A stretch of 64,000 bases of DNA, from NCBI RefSeq assembly GCF_016775475.1, contig NZ_JAEUXJ010000002.1, forward strand, positions 1 through 64,000, read 5' to 3'. This document shows, in pieces, positions 43,676 through 51,935 of the stretch (position 1 is its first letter; every line of letters begins with the position of its first letter). The notes below the pieces were generated by a model. The model saw only the letters and a list, made by a program, of their open reading frames with translations. It was not told the origin of the DNA and did no database searches. The translations under genes and the position numbers were made by a program. The DNA is from Belnapia mucosa. Its GTDB lineage: Bacteria > Pseudomonadota > Alphaproteobacteria > Acetobacterales > Acetobacteraceae.

Positions 43676-44416
43676 ATGCTGGTGCTCGGCAGGCTGGCGC
43701 TGCTGGCGGGGTTCTGCGCCCTGTGGGAAGCGCTGCCGCGCGTCGGCCTGGCCGATCCAGAATTGCTGCCGCCTTTCTCCACGGTGCTCGCCACGCTCGG
43801 CGAATTGCTGGCGCGGCCGGCGCTGCTGGCGGATCTCGGCACGACGACGCTGGAACTGCTGGTCGCGGTGGCACTCGCCCTGCCGCTCGGCACCCTGCTC
43901 GGCCTGGCGCTGGGCGAGAATGAGCGGCTGGCGCGCATCTTCGACCCGCTGGTCTTCTTCCTGTTCAGCATCCCGAAATCGATCTTCCTGCCGCTCTTCA
44001 TCCTCACCATGGGCATCGGCTTCTGGCAGAAGGTCGCCTTCGGGGTCTTCTCCACCCTGTTCATCGTGCTGATGAGCGCGGCGGCCGCGGTACGTTCGGT
44101 GCGGCCGGACCATGTCTTCACGGCCCGTGCCTTCGGCGCCAGCCGGGCGCAGATCGCCTGGCGGGTCTATCTGCCCAGCATGCTGCCGATCCTGCTGGAG
44201 GGGTTCCGGCTGGCGGTGATCTTCGGCTTCACCGCCGTCCTGCTCGCTGAGATGTATGCCTCCCGCACCGGAATGGGCCATCAGATCGCCAGCTGGGGCG
44301 AGAATTTCATGCTGCAGCGGCTCTTCGCCGGCGTTCTGCTGCTGTCGGTTGTGGCGATTGCGATGAACGAGGCGATCCGGGGGATCGAGGCACGATGCAG
44401 CCATTGGCGGAGCTGA
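43676..44416 (+). CDS. SsuC/TauC-type ABC permease, first copy
   Basis: A 246-residue inner-membrane permease with about six helices and the ATPase-coupling loop ARAFGASRAQIAWRVYLPSMLPILLEG. It starts at ATG 43676, 13 bases after the receptor gene, and overlaps the ATPase start by 22 bases. A second, different permease lies after the ATPase, so the transporter may be a heterodimer. Confidence 0.88.
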   Translation: MLVLGRLALLAGFCALWEALPRVGLADPELLPPFSTVLATLGELLARPALLADLGTTTLELLVAVALALPLGTLLGLALGENERLARIFDPLVFFLFSIPKSIFLPLFILTMGIGFWQKVAFGVFSTLFIVLMSAAAAVRSVRPDHVFTARAFGASRAQIAWRVYLPSMLPILLEGFRLAVIFGFTAVLLAEMYASRTGMGHQIASWGENFMLQRLFAGVLLLSVVAIAMNEAIRGIEARCSHWRS

Positions 44417-45204
44417 ACCGCGACGCGGCCCCGGCGCCGCGCGGCATGATCGAGGTCTCCGGCCTTAACCACGCCTATGCCACTCGCCAGGGGCCGGTGC
44501 AGGCGCTGGAGAATGTCGCGCTGACGGTGGGGCAGGGGCGCTTCACCGTCATCGTCGGGCCGAGCGGCTGCGGCAAGTCCTCGCTGCTGATGATGCTGGC
44601 GGGGCTGCGCGCGGCGAGCGCCGGGCAAATCCTTTGCGCCGGGCGGCCGATCACCGCGCCCGACCCCGACCGGGTCGGCGTGGTGTTCCAGGAGGCCAAT
44701 CTCTTCCCCTGGCTGACCGCGCTCGACAATGTCGCCTTCCCGCTCACCCTCCGCCGTGCCCCGAAGGCTGAGCGCCAGGCGCGGGCCCGGGCCATGCTGG
44801 AGCTGGTCGGCCTCGGCGATGCCGCCACGCGCTACCCGCATGAGCTCTCGGGCGGGATGAAGCAGCGCGTGTCTATCGCCCGCGGCCTGGTGCAGGATCC
44901 GCCGGTGCTGCTGCTCGACGAACCCTTCGCCGCACTCGACGAGCAGACCCGCATGGCGATGGGCGAGGAGCTGCTGCGCATCTGGGCGGCGACGCGGAAG
45001 ACGGTCGTCTTCGTCACCCACAGCCTGACCGAGGCGGTCTACCTCGCCGATGAGGTGCTGGTGATGTCGGCCCGGCCGGGCCGTATCATCGACCGCATGC
45101 CGGTGCCGCTGCCGCGGCCGCGCAGCTACGAGATGATGGCGAGCGCCGAATTCGGCCGGCTGCGCGACCGCATCTGGCAGCAGATCAAGGCCCCGGCGCG
45201 ATGA
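44395..45204 (+). CDS. SsuB/TauB-type ABC ATPase
   Basis: A 269-residue ATPase. Walker A is VGPSGCGKSSLL (about 56-67), the Q-loop is VFQEANLFPW, the signature is LSGGMKQRVSIARGL, and Walker B is VLLLDEPFAALDEQTR with a switch His in VFVTHSLTEAV. It overlaps the first permease by 22 bases and the second by 4, consistent with coupled translation of one transporter. Confidence 0.92.
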   Translation: MQPLAELNRDAAPAPRGMIEVSGLNHAYATRQGPVQALENVALTVGQGRFTVIVGPSGCGKSSLLMMLAGLRAASAGQILCAGRPITAPDPDRVGVVFQEANLFPWLTALDNVAFPLTLRRAPKAERQARARAMLELVGLGDAATRYPHELSGGMKQRVSIARGLVQDPPVLLLDEPFAALDEQTRMAMGEELLRIWAATRKTVVFVTHSLTEAVYLADEVLVMSARPGRIIDRMPVPLPRPRSYEMMASAEFGRLRDRIWQQIKAPAR

Positions 45205-45980
45205 GCCCCGGCCGCATCCGCGCCCTCATCATCCTCGCGGTTCTGGTGCTGTGGGAGGCGCTGCCGCGCAGCGGCCTGGTGCCGGTGCTGTTCCTGCCGC
45301 CGCTGAGCCTGACGCTCGCGGTGCTGGCGGCGGATTGGCCGACCTTCGCCGCGGCGCTCGGCGTGACGCTCTCGGAAGTGGCGGTGGCGCTGGTCTTCGC
45401 GGTGGGGGGCGGGCTCCTCACCGGAGCGCTGGTCGGCGGGCTGGCCGGGCCGCGGCGCCTGCTGCTGCCGGTCTTCTCCAGCCTCTATGCCGTGCCGCTG
45501 GTCGTTCTCTATCCGGTGATGACCGCCTGGTTCGGCATCGGCGCGGAATCGAAGATCGCCTTCGCCTCGGTCTATGGCTTCTTCCCGACCATGCTGGCCA
45601 CCGCCGCCGGCATCCGGACCATCGACCCGCAATTGCTGCTGACCGCCCGCAGCATGGGTGCCACGCCGGCGCAGCGGCTGCTGCTGGTGATCCTGCCCGC
45701 CGCCATCCCCACCGTGCTCAGCGGGCTGCGGTTGGGTGGCGCGCTGGTGATCGTGGGCGTGGTGGTGGCGGAGATGCTGATCGCCTCGGCCGGCATCGGC
45801 TACCTCGTCACCTTTGCCCGCACCGTGCTCGACAGCCCGCGCGTCTTCGCCGGGGTGCTGCTGGTGCTGCTGATCGCCATCGGCTTCGACCTCGCCATGC
45901 GCTGGGTGGAGCGCCGCTGCGCCCTCTGGAGCACCGCCGGCCGGCCGCAATCCGCCCCCGCCGCGGCCGTGCCGACCTGA
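45201..45980 (+). CDS. SsuC/TauC-type ABC permease, second copy
   Basis: A 259-residue permease with about six helices, EALPRSGLVPVLFLPP near the N-terminus and the coupling loop ARSMGATPAQRLLLVILPAAIPTVLSG. It is clearly related to the first permease but not identical, so the channel is probably heterodimeric. ATG overlaps the ATPase stop (ATGA). The MetE-like gene follows 23 bases later. Confidence 0.88.
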   Translation: MSPGRIRALIILAVLVLWEALPRSGLVPVLFLPPLSLTLAVLAADWPTFAAALGVTLSEVAVALVFAVGGGLLTGALVGGLAGPRRLLLPVFSSLYAVPLVVLYPVMTAWFGIGAESKIAFASVYGFFPTMLATAAGIRTIDPQLLLTARSMGATPAQRLLLVILPAAIPTVLSGLRLGGALVIVGVVVAEMLIASAGIGYLVTFARTVLDSPRVFAGVLLVLLIAIGFDLAMRWVERRCALWSTAGRPQSAPAAAVPT

Positions 45981-46003
45981 CCGATTTCAGGAGAATACCG
46001 ATC

Positions 46004-47044
46004 ATGACCCAGACCCTGCCGATCCTGCCGACCACCGTGGTGGGCAGCTACCCGCAGCCGGAATGGCTGGTGGACCATGAGGCGCTGCGCAACCGCATGG
46101 TGCCGCGCGTCCGCGCGCCCGAGATCTGGCGCGTGCCGGAGCCCTTCCTCGCCCAGGCGCAGGACGATGCCACGCTGGTGGCGATCCGCGACATGGAACG
46201 CGCCGGGATCGACATCATCACCGATGGCGAGATCCGCCGCGAAAGCTATTCCAACCACTTCGCCTCGGCGCTGGAGGGCATCGACCGCAGCGGGCCGGGC
46301 GAGGTGATCGGCCGCACCGGCAAGCCGACCCTGGTGCCGCGCGTCATCGGCCGGGTCAGCCGCGCCGCGCCGGTCGAGGTGCGCGACGTCGCCTTCGCCC
46401 GCGCCAATACCGATCGCGCGGTGAAGATCACGCTGCCCGGGCCCTTCACTATGACCCGCCAAGCGAAGAACGACTTCTATGCGGACGATGCCGAGCTGGC
46501 GATGGATTTCGCCGCCGCCCTGAATGAGGAAATCCGCGAGCTGAAGGCCGCCGGCGCCGATGTCATCCAGCTCGACGAGCCTTGGATGCAGGCCTTCCCG
46601 GATGAGGCGCGGCGCTATGCCGTGCAGGCGATCAACCGGGCGCTGGAAGGGATCGAGGGCACGACAGTGGTGCATCTCTGCTTCGGCTATGCGGCGATGG
46701 TGGATGAGAAGCCCTCGGGCTACTCCTTCCTGCCGGAACTCTCCGGCGCGGCGGCGGCACAGATCTCGATCGAGGCGGCGCAGCCCAAGCTCGACCTTGC
46801 CATCCTGCGCGACCTGCCGGGCAAGACGGTGATGCTCGGCGTGCTGGATCTCGGTTCCTCCGAAGTGGAGACGCCGGAGGTGGTAGCGGATCGCATCCGC
46901 GCCGGCCTCAAGGTGCTGCCGGCCGAGCGGCTGGTGGCGGCGCCGGATTGCGGCATGAAATACCTGCCCCGCGAGCGCGCCTTCGGCAAGCTGCGCGCCC
47001 TGGCGGAGGGCGCGGCGATCGTCCGGCGCGAGCTGGGCGCCTAG
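46004..47044 (+). CDS. MetE-like zinc methyl/alkyltransferase (C-terminal-domain type)
   Basis: A 346-residue protein equal to the catalytic half of cobalamin-independent methionine synthase. The start TTVVGSYPQPEWL is typical. Zinc ligands can be placed: H and C in VVHLCFGYA and the second Cys in APDCGMKYL. VIQLDEPWMQAFP and TDGEIRRESY also match. The N-terminal domain of true MetE is absent. Its place inside a transporter operon suggests it transfers an alkyl group to or from a thiol during catabolism, as in epoxyalkane:coenzyme M transferase, rather than making methionine. AGGAGA precedes ATG 46004. Confidence 0.85.
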   Translation: MTQTLPILPTTVVGSYPQPEWLVDHEALRNRMVPRVRAPEIWRVPEPFLAQAQDDATLVAIRDMERAGIDIITDGEIRRESYSNHFASALEGIDRSGPGEVIGRTGKPTLVPRVIGRVSRAAPVEVRDVAFARANTDRAVKITLPGPFTMTRQAKNDFYADDAELAMDFAAALNEEIRELKAAGADVIQLDEPWMQAFPDEARRYAVQAINRALEGIEGTTVVHLCFGYAAMVDEKPSGYSFLPELSGAAAAQISIEAAQPKLDLAILRDLPGKTVMLGVLDLGSSEVETPEVVADRIRAGLKVLPAERLVAAPDCGMKYLPRERAFGKLRALAEGAAIVRRELGA

Positions 47045-48010
47045 ATGCGCCCGCCCCGCCGCGCCCTGCTGGCCTTGCCCGCATTGCTGCCCGGGCCGGT
47101 GCGGGCGCAGCCGGCCTGGCCGACGCGGCCGCTGCGGCTGGTCGTGGCCTGGGCGCCGAGCGGGGCGATCGACACCATCGCCCGGCGACTGGCGCAGAAG
47201 CTGACCGAGGCCCTGGGCCAGAGCGTGGTGGTGGACAACCGCTCCGGTGCCTCGGGCAGTATCGGCGCGGCGGAGGTGGCGCGGGCCGCGCCCGACGGAT
47301 ACACGCTGCTGGCGCTGGACAGCACCTACGGCATGATGCCCTTTCTGGTCAGCAGCCTGCCCTTCAACCATGCCGAGGCCTTCCGCCTCGTCACCATCAG
47401 CGCCTTCACGCCGGTGGTCGCCGCCGTCCATCACGACTCCCCCTACCGCACGCTGCGCGACCTGACCGAGGCGGCGCGGCAGCGGCCGGAGACGATCAGC
47501 TATGGCAGCGGCGGCGTCGGCAGCTCGGTGCAATTCGCCACTGTCGCCTATGAGCTGGCGGCGGGCCTGCGGCTGTTCCATGTGCCCTATCGCGGCGGCG
47601 GGGAGGCGGTGACGGCTCTGCTCGGCAGGCAGGTGGATGTGGTCTTCGCCTCGCCGAGCGCGGCGATGATGGGTGGCGCCAACGCAGCGCTGCGGGGCCT
47701 TGCTATCAGCGGTCCGTCGCGCCTGGCCTCGCTGCCCGATGTGCCGACCTTCGCCGAGGCTGGGCTCCCGGGCTACGACATCCTGCACTGGTCGGGTCTT
47801 GCGGTGCCGCGCGCAACGCCGGATGCGGTGGTGGATCGGCTCCATGCGGAAGCTGCCAAGGCGCTGGCCGCGCCCGACATGACCGCCTTCCTCGCCTCCA
47901 TCGCCGCGCTGCCCGGCGGCATGCCGCCGGCCGAGGCGGAGCGGCGGCTGGCCGAGGATACGGCGCGCTGGCGGGAGGTCGTCGCCGCCGTGGGTATCCG
48001 CCCGCAATGA
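47045..48010 (+). CDS. TctC/Bug-family solute-binding protein
   Basis: A 321-residue periplasmic receptor starting at the base after the MetE-like stop. The short signal (RRALLALPALLPGPVRAQ) precedes PTRPLRLVVAWAPSGAIDTIAR, GQSVVVDNRSGASGSIG, DGYTLLALDS, ISYGSGGVGSSVQFA and FHVPYRGGGEAVTAL. It overlaps the FAD dehydrogenase gene by 4 bases. It is the only one of the six TctC genes here that is embedded in an ABC-transporter operon. Confidence 0.87.
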   Translation: MRPPRRALLALPALLPGPVRAQPAWPTRPLRLVVAWAPSGAIDTIARRLAQKLTEALGQSVVVDNRSGASGSIGAAEVARAAPDGYTLLALDSTYGMMPFLVSSLPFNHAEAFRLVTISAFTPVVAAVHHDSPYRTLRDLTEAARQRPETISYGSGGVGSSVQFATVAYELAAGLRLFHVPYRGGGEAVTALLGRQVDVVFASPSAAMMGGANAALRGLAISGPSRLASLPDVPTFAEAGLPGYDILHWSGLAVPRATPDAVVDRLHAEAAKALAAPDMTAFLASIAALPGGMPPAEAERRLAEDTARWREVVAAVGIRPQ

Positions 48011-49593
48011 GCAGCCCGGACGTGCTGGTGGTCGGCGGCGGCTGCGCCGGCCTCTGCACCGCCATCGCCGCGCGCCGGCTTGGGCTCGAGGTGCTGCTGC
48101 TGGAAGCGGCGGAGCGGCTGGGCGGCGGCACCGCCAATTCCAGCGGCTTTCTCTGGGTCGGGGCGAACCATCTGCAGGCCGCGACGGGCGGCAATGACAC
48201 GCCGGAGGCGGTGCGCGACTATCTCCGCTATGTCGCCGGCGGCGAGGCCGATCCCGAACGCCTGGAGGCCTTCGCCAGCACCGCCCCCGAGGCGCTGCGC
48301 TTTTTCGAAGAGGCCGGCATCCCCTTCCGCCTCAGCCCCCGCATCGACCATTACGGTATGGCGCCCGGCGCCATGGCCGGGGGCCGCATCCTCGACACGC
48401 CGGCCGTGGATGAGGCCATCCTGGGCGAATGGCGGAACCGCATCGCCTGGCCGCCCGGCCCGCTGCACCGGCTGGGCGGCAGCGAGGCGGTCCGGCTCGG
48501 CGGCGCCAACCGCCAGCCGACCTGGGACGCCGCCCTGGCCCTGGCGCGGGACCAGCCGGGCCAGCGCGGGGCGGGGGCCGCGCTGATGGTCTGGCTCACC
48601 GCCACGGCGCTGCGGCTGGGGGTTGCAATCCGCACCGGCGCGCCGGTGGCGCGGCTCACGATGCAGGAGGGGCGCGTCACCGGCCTCGTCACCGGCGATG
48701 GGGACGTGCTGACCGCCCGGCGCGGCGTGGCGCTGGCCTCGGGCGGCTATGAATCCAGCCCCGATCTGGTGGCGCGGTTCGAGGCACTGCCGGGTTGGCA
48801 GTCCATGTTCCCCGACAGCCTGCGCGGCGATGCCCTGGTCATGGGCGCCGAGCTGGGCGCCGCGCTGCATGTCATCGGCAACAACCTCTCGGTCTTCCTC
48901 GGCTTCCGCAACCCGGAGGAGGAGCCCTCGCTCTGCCGCCTGTCCGGCACGCAGGAGCTGACGGCGCCGCACACCATCGTGGTGAACCGCGCCGGGCACC
49001 GCTTCGGCGATGAGAGCTTCTTCCAAGCCATGGCGCCGCAGCTCCGCCGCTTCGATGCGCGCAGCGGCACCATGCCGAACCTGCCCTGCTTCCTGGTCTT
49101 CGATGCGCAATATGGCGCACGGCAGTCCTTCGGCGGCCGCCCGCCGGGGGCGCCGATCCCGGATTGGGTCGCCCGCGCCGAGAGCCTCGAGGCGCTGGCC
49201 CTCGCCTTCGGCATCGCGCCGGAGGGGCTGGCGGCGACGGCCGCGCGCTTCAACGCCGATGCGCGGCAGGGGCGGGATGGGGAGTTCGGCCGTGGCGCCA
49301 CGCCCTGGGGCTTGGCGCGGCTGGGGCCGGAGGCGACGCTCGGCCCCATCGAGAGGCCGCCCTTCTACGGCCTCCGCCTGCATCCGACGGCGCTGGCCTC
49401 GGCCGGGCTGCTGGCCGATGCTGCGGCGCGGGTGCGTCATGTCCGCGGCCATGCCATCCCAGGTCTCTATGCCGTGGGCAATGCCGCCGCCCGCACCGAG
49501 ACCGGCGCGGGCTATCAGACCGGCTATTCCCTGGCTTCCGGCATGACCTTCGGCCTGATCGCCGCACGGGGGATGGCCGCCGCCGCAGGCTGA
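48007..49593 (+). CDS. FAD-dependent dehydrogenase, fumarate reductase/TcuA-like
   Basis: A 528-residue flavoprotein of the succinate dehydrogenase/fumarate reductase flavoprotein fold. The N-terminal FAD motif VVGGGCAGLCTAIAARR is followed by LLLEAAERLGGGTANSSGF, a capping domain, ASGGYESSPDLV, NRAGHRFGDES with likely catalytic Arg/His residues, and a C-terminal HVRGHAIPGLYAVGNAAAR closing the FAD site. It resembles tricarballylate dehydrogenase, which forms a C=C bond in a carboxylic acid. That would feed the PrpF-like isomerase, a link I infer from context. Confidence 0.85.
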   Translation: MSSPDVLVVGGGCAGLCTAIAARRLGLEVLLLEAAERLGGGTANSSGFLWVGANHLQAATGGNDTPEAVRDYLRYVAGGEADPERLEAFASTAPEALRFFEEAGIPFRLSPRIDHYGMAPGAMAGGRILDTPAVDEAILGEWRNRIAWPPGPLHRLGGSEAVRLGGANRQPTWDAALALARDQPGQRGAGAALMVWLTATALRLGVAIRTGAPVARLTMQEGRVTGLVTGDGDVLTARRGVALASGGYESSPDLVARFEALPGWQSMFPDSLRGDALVMGAELGAALHVIGNNLSVFLGFRNPEEEPSLCRLSGTQELTAPHTIVVNRAGHRFGDESFFQAMAPQLRRFDARSGTMPNLPCFLVFDAQYGARQSFGGRPPGAPIPDWVARAESLEALALAFGIAPEGLAATAARFNADARQGRDGEFGRGATPWGLARLGPEATLGPIERPPFYGLRLHPTALASAGLLADAAARVRHVRGHAIPGLYAVGNAAARTETGAGYQTGYSLASGMTFGLIAARGMAAAAG

Positions 49594-49603
49594 CCGCCTC
49601 GGC

Positions 49604-49662
49604 TTGACAGTTATGATAATGAGCGCAATGTAAAATACATTGCGCCCGTCATCAATGGGCGC
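49604..49662 (+). promoter_or_regulatory. Palindromic promoter/leader region
   Basis: A sharply AT-rich patch between two operons. TTGACA (49604-49609) is a consensus -35 box. A perfect 10-bp dyad follows: GCGCAATGTA (49623-49632), three A, then TACATTGCGC (49636-49645), which covers the expected -10 position. A second hairpin pairs GCGCCC (49642-49647) with GGGCGC (49657-49662) and shares bases with the right arm, so the two structures exclude each other. GGAGG and ATG 49684 come next. Confidence 0.6.
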
Positions 49663-49683
49663 CTCCCCTTGGAGGCCTGGCCT

Positions 49684-50607
49684 ATGCGAATCCTCGTCCT
49701 CGGTGCCGGTGGGATCGGCGGCTACTACGGTGGGGCGCTGGCCGCGGCAGGCGCCGACGTCACCTTCCTGGTGCGGGAAGGCCGGGCGGCGCAGCTGGCC
49801 CGCGATGGCCTCGTCCTCGCCAGCCGTGGGGCGGAGACCCGTCGCCCGGTGCGGCATATCCTCGCCGCCGGACCGGGGGAGGGCTTCGACCTCGTCCTCC
49901 TCACCTGCAAGGCCTATGACCTCGACGGCGCCATCGAGGCGATCGTGCCCGCCGTCGGGCCGGAGACCGTGGTGCTGCCGCTGCTGAACGGCCTCGCGCA
50001 TGTCGAACCGCTGGATGCGCTCTTCGGCACCGGCCGCGTGCTCGGCGGCGCCTGCTACATCGCCGTCACCCTCGGCCCCGACGGCACCATCCGCCATACC
50101 AGCCCGGGCGACCTGATCCTGTTCGGCGCCCGCGAGGGCGATACGCCCTGGCAGATCGAGGCCCTCGCCGTGCTCTTCGCCCGCACCCCGGTCACCGCCC
50201 GCGCCTCCGACGCGATCCTCCAGGACCTGTGGGAGAAGTGGTGCATGCTCGCCGCAGGCGCGGCGCTCACCTGCCTGATGCGCGGCACCGTCGGCGAGAT
50301 CATGGCGACCACGGCCGGCCGCAGCCTGGCCGAGGCGATGATCGAGGAATGCCGGGCGATCGCGGCCGCCGCGGGCCATGCGCCGCGCCCGGCCTCGGCC
50401 GAGCAGACCCGCCGCATGCTGACCGACTCCGGCTCGCGCTGGGCCGCCTCGATGATGCGCGACCTCGAGGCGGGCGCGCCGCGGCTGGAGACCGAGGCCA
50501 TCCTCGGCGACCTGATCCGCCGCGCCGCCGCCGCCGGCCTCGCCGCGCCGCTGCTGACCGCGGCGCATTGCCAGCTCCAGGTCCATGGCGCCCGCGCCGC
50601 GGCCTGA
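49684..50607 (+). CDS. Ketopantoate reductase (PanE/ApbA)-family protein
   Basis: A 307-residue NADPH-dependent 2-oxoacid reductase. The dinucleotide motif is ILVLGAGGIGGYYGG at the N-terminus, LLTCKAYDLDGAI and PLLNGLAHVEPLDALFG follow, then a helical C-terminal domain with LWEKWCMLAAGAALTCLMRG. GGAGG precedes ATG 49684. It could be the pantothenate enzyme, but its position next to an FAD dehydrogenase and behind a private operator suggests a catabolic 2-oxoacid reductase. Confidence 0.85.
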   Translation: MRILVLGAGGIGGYYGGALAAAGADVTFLVREGRAAQLARDGLVLASRGAETRRPVRHILAAGPGEGFDLVLLTCKAYDLDGAIEAIVPAVGPETVVLPLLNGLAHVEPLDALFGTGRVLGGACYIAVTLGPDGTIRHTSPGDLILFGAREGDTPWQIEALAVLFARTPVTARASDAILQDLWEKWCMLAAGAALTCLMRGTVGEIMATTAGRSLAEAMIEECRAIAAAAGHAPRPASAEQTRRMLTDSGSRWAASMMRDLEAGAPRLETEAILGDLIRRAAAAGLAAPLLTAAHCQLQVHGARAAA

Positions 50608-50631
50608 CCCCATCTGGAACGGAGCCATTCG

Positions 50632-51423
50632 ATGTCCCCATCCCCCATCGCCCTCGTGACCGGCGCTTCCGCCGGCATCGGCGCGGTCTATGCCGAGCGC
50701 TTGGCCCGGCGCGGCCATGACCTCATCCTCGTCGCCCGCAGCGCGGCGCGGCTGGAGGCGCTGGCCGCCCGGCTGCGCGACCAGACCGGCCGCCGGGTCG
50801 AGCCGCTGCCGGCCGACCTGCGACGCCGCGAGGATCTGCTGCGGGTGGAGCACCGCCTGCGCGAGGACCGCGGCATCGCCATGCTGGTGAACAATGCCGG
50901 CATCGCCCTGGCCGGTCCGGTGGTCGGGGCCGATCCCGAACGGCTGGAGGCCATGGTGCAGCTCAACATCCTGGCTGCCATGCGGCTCGGCGCCGCCGCG
51001 GCGGCCGGGTTCAAGGCGCGCGGGGCCGGCACGCTGGTCAATGTCGCTTCGGTCCTTGCCTTGGCGCCGGAGCGGTTCAACGGTGGCTATGCCGGCAGCA
51101 AGGCCTTCGTCCTCGCCTTTACCCAGTCGCTCGCCGCCGAATTGCAGGGCAGCGGCGTCCGGGTGCAGGCCGTGCTGCCGGGCGCGACGCGCACCGCCAT
51201 CTGGGAGGGCGCCGGCGTCGATCTCGCCAGCCTGCCGCCCGAGATGCTGATGGAGCCGGAGGAGATGGTCGATGCCGCCCTCGCCGGTCTGGATGCTGGC
51301 GAGCTGGTCACCATCCCCTCTCTGCCCGATGCCGCGGATTGGGAGCGGATGGATGCGGCGCGCCTCGCCCTTGGCCCCAACCTCTCCCGCAACCGCGCCG
51401 CCGCGCGCTATCTGGGGCGATAA
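50632..51423 (+). CDS. Short-chain dehydrogenase/reductase
   Basis: A 263-residue classical SDR. The cofactor motif is VTGASAGIGAVYAERL, NNAGIALAGPV is the NNAG block, and the catalytic S and YxxxK are in VNVASVLALAPERFNGGYAGSKAF. Basic residues after beta2 (VARSAARLEAL) favour NADP(H). It starts 24 bases after the PanE-like gene and is 5 bases from the DUF1993 gene, so the three form one transcript. Confidence 0.88.
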   Translation: MSPSPIALVTGASAGIGAVYAERLARRGHDLILVARSAARLEALAARLRDQTGRRVEPLPADLRRREDLLRVEHRLREDRGIAMLVNNAGIALAGPVVGADPERLEAMVQLNILAAMRLGAAAAAGFKARGAGTLVNVASVLALAPERFNGGYAGSKAFVLAFTQSLAAELQGSGVRVQAVLPGATRTAIWEGAGVDLASLPPEMLMEPEEMVDAALAGLDAGELVTIPSLPDAADWERMDAARLALGPNLSRNRAAARYLGR

Positions 51424-51428
51424 GCGCC

Positions 51429-51935
51429 ATGCCGCTCAGCCTGTATGAGGCCTCGGTGCCGGTCTTCCACCGGGGCCTCCGCGTGCTCGGTACACTGCTC
51501 GGCCGGGCGGAGGCGCATGCCGCAGCGCAGGGAATGGAGCCCGCGGCGCTGATCGGGGCCCGCCTCGCGCCCGACATGTACACCCTGGCGGGGCAGGTGC
51601 AGTGCGCCAGCGATGCGGCGAAGCTCTGCGCCGCCCGCCTCGCCGGCGTGGACCGCCCGAGCTTCGCCGATACCGAGGCGAGTTTTTCCGAGTTGCATGA
51701 CCGCATAACCCGGACGGCTGCCTTCCTCGACAGCCTCAATCCGGCAGCCGTCGAGGCAGGGGGCGAGCGTGCCATCCCGCTCCGCCTCGGCGGCGTGGAA
51801 CGGCAGGTGACCGGCAGCGACTACCTGTTGCAGGTCGCGCTGCCGAATTTCTTGTTCCACGTCACCACCGCCTACGACATCCTGCGCCACCAGGGCGTGG
51901 CGCTGCGCAAGGCGGATTACCTCGGCGCTTCCTGA
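51429..51935 (+). CDS. DUF1993-family protein
   Basis: A 168-residue all-helical protein of the DUF1993/DinB-like type: LYEASVPVFHRGLRVLGTLLGRAE, LAPDMYTLAGQVQCASDAAK, SFSELHDRI and the ending NFLFHVTTAYDILRHQGVALRKADYLG. The conserved His residues could bind metal. Function is unknown. It begins at ATG 51429, 5 bases after the SDR. Its last 19 bases overlap the end of the convergent RND pump gene. Confidence 0.8.
   Translation: MPLSLYEASVPVFHRGLRVLGTLLGRAEAHAAAQGMEPAALIGARLAPDMYTLAGQVQCASDAAKLCAARLAGVDRPSFADTEASFSELHDRITRTAAFLDSLNPAAVEAGGERAIPLRLGGVERQVTGSDYLLQVALPNFLFHVTTAYDILRHQGVALRKADYLGAS

Noticed and set aside
45251..46003. N-terminal extension of the MetE-like frame over the second permease
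   Set aside because: The extension is out-of-frame permease sequence; the real start at 46004 has AGGAGA and the family N-terminus.
47773..50853. 1026-residue minus-strand open frame
   Set aside because: Spans the antisense of TctC, FAD dehydrogenase and PanE-like genes that all carry clear motifs; composition is that of a shadow frame.
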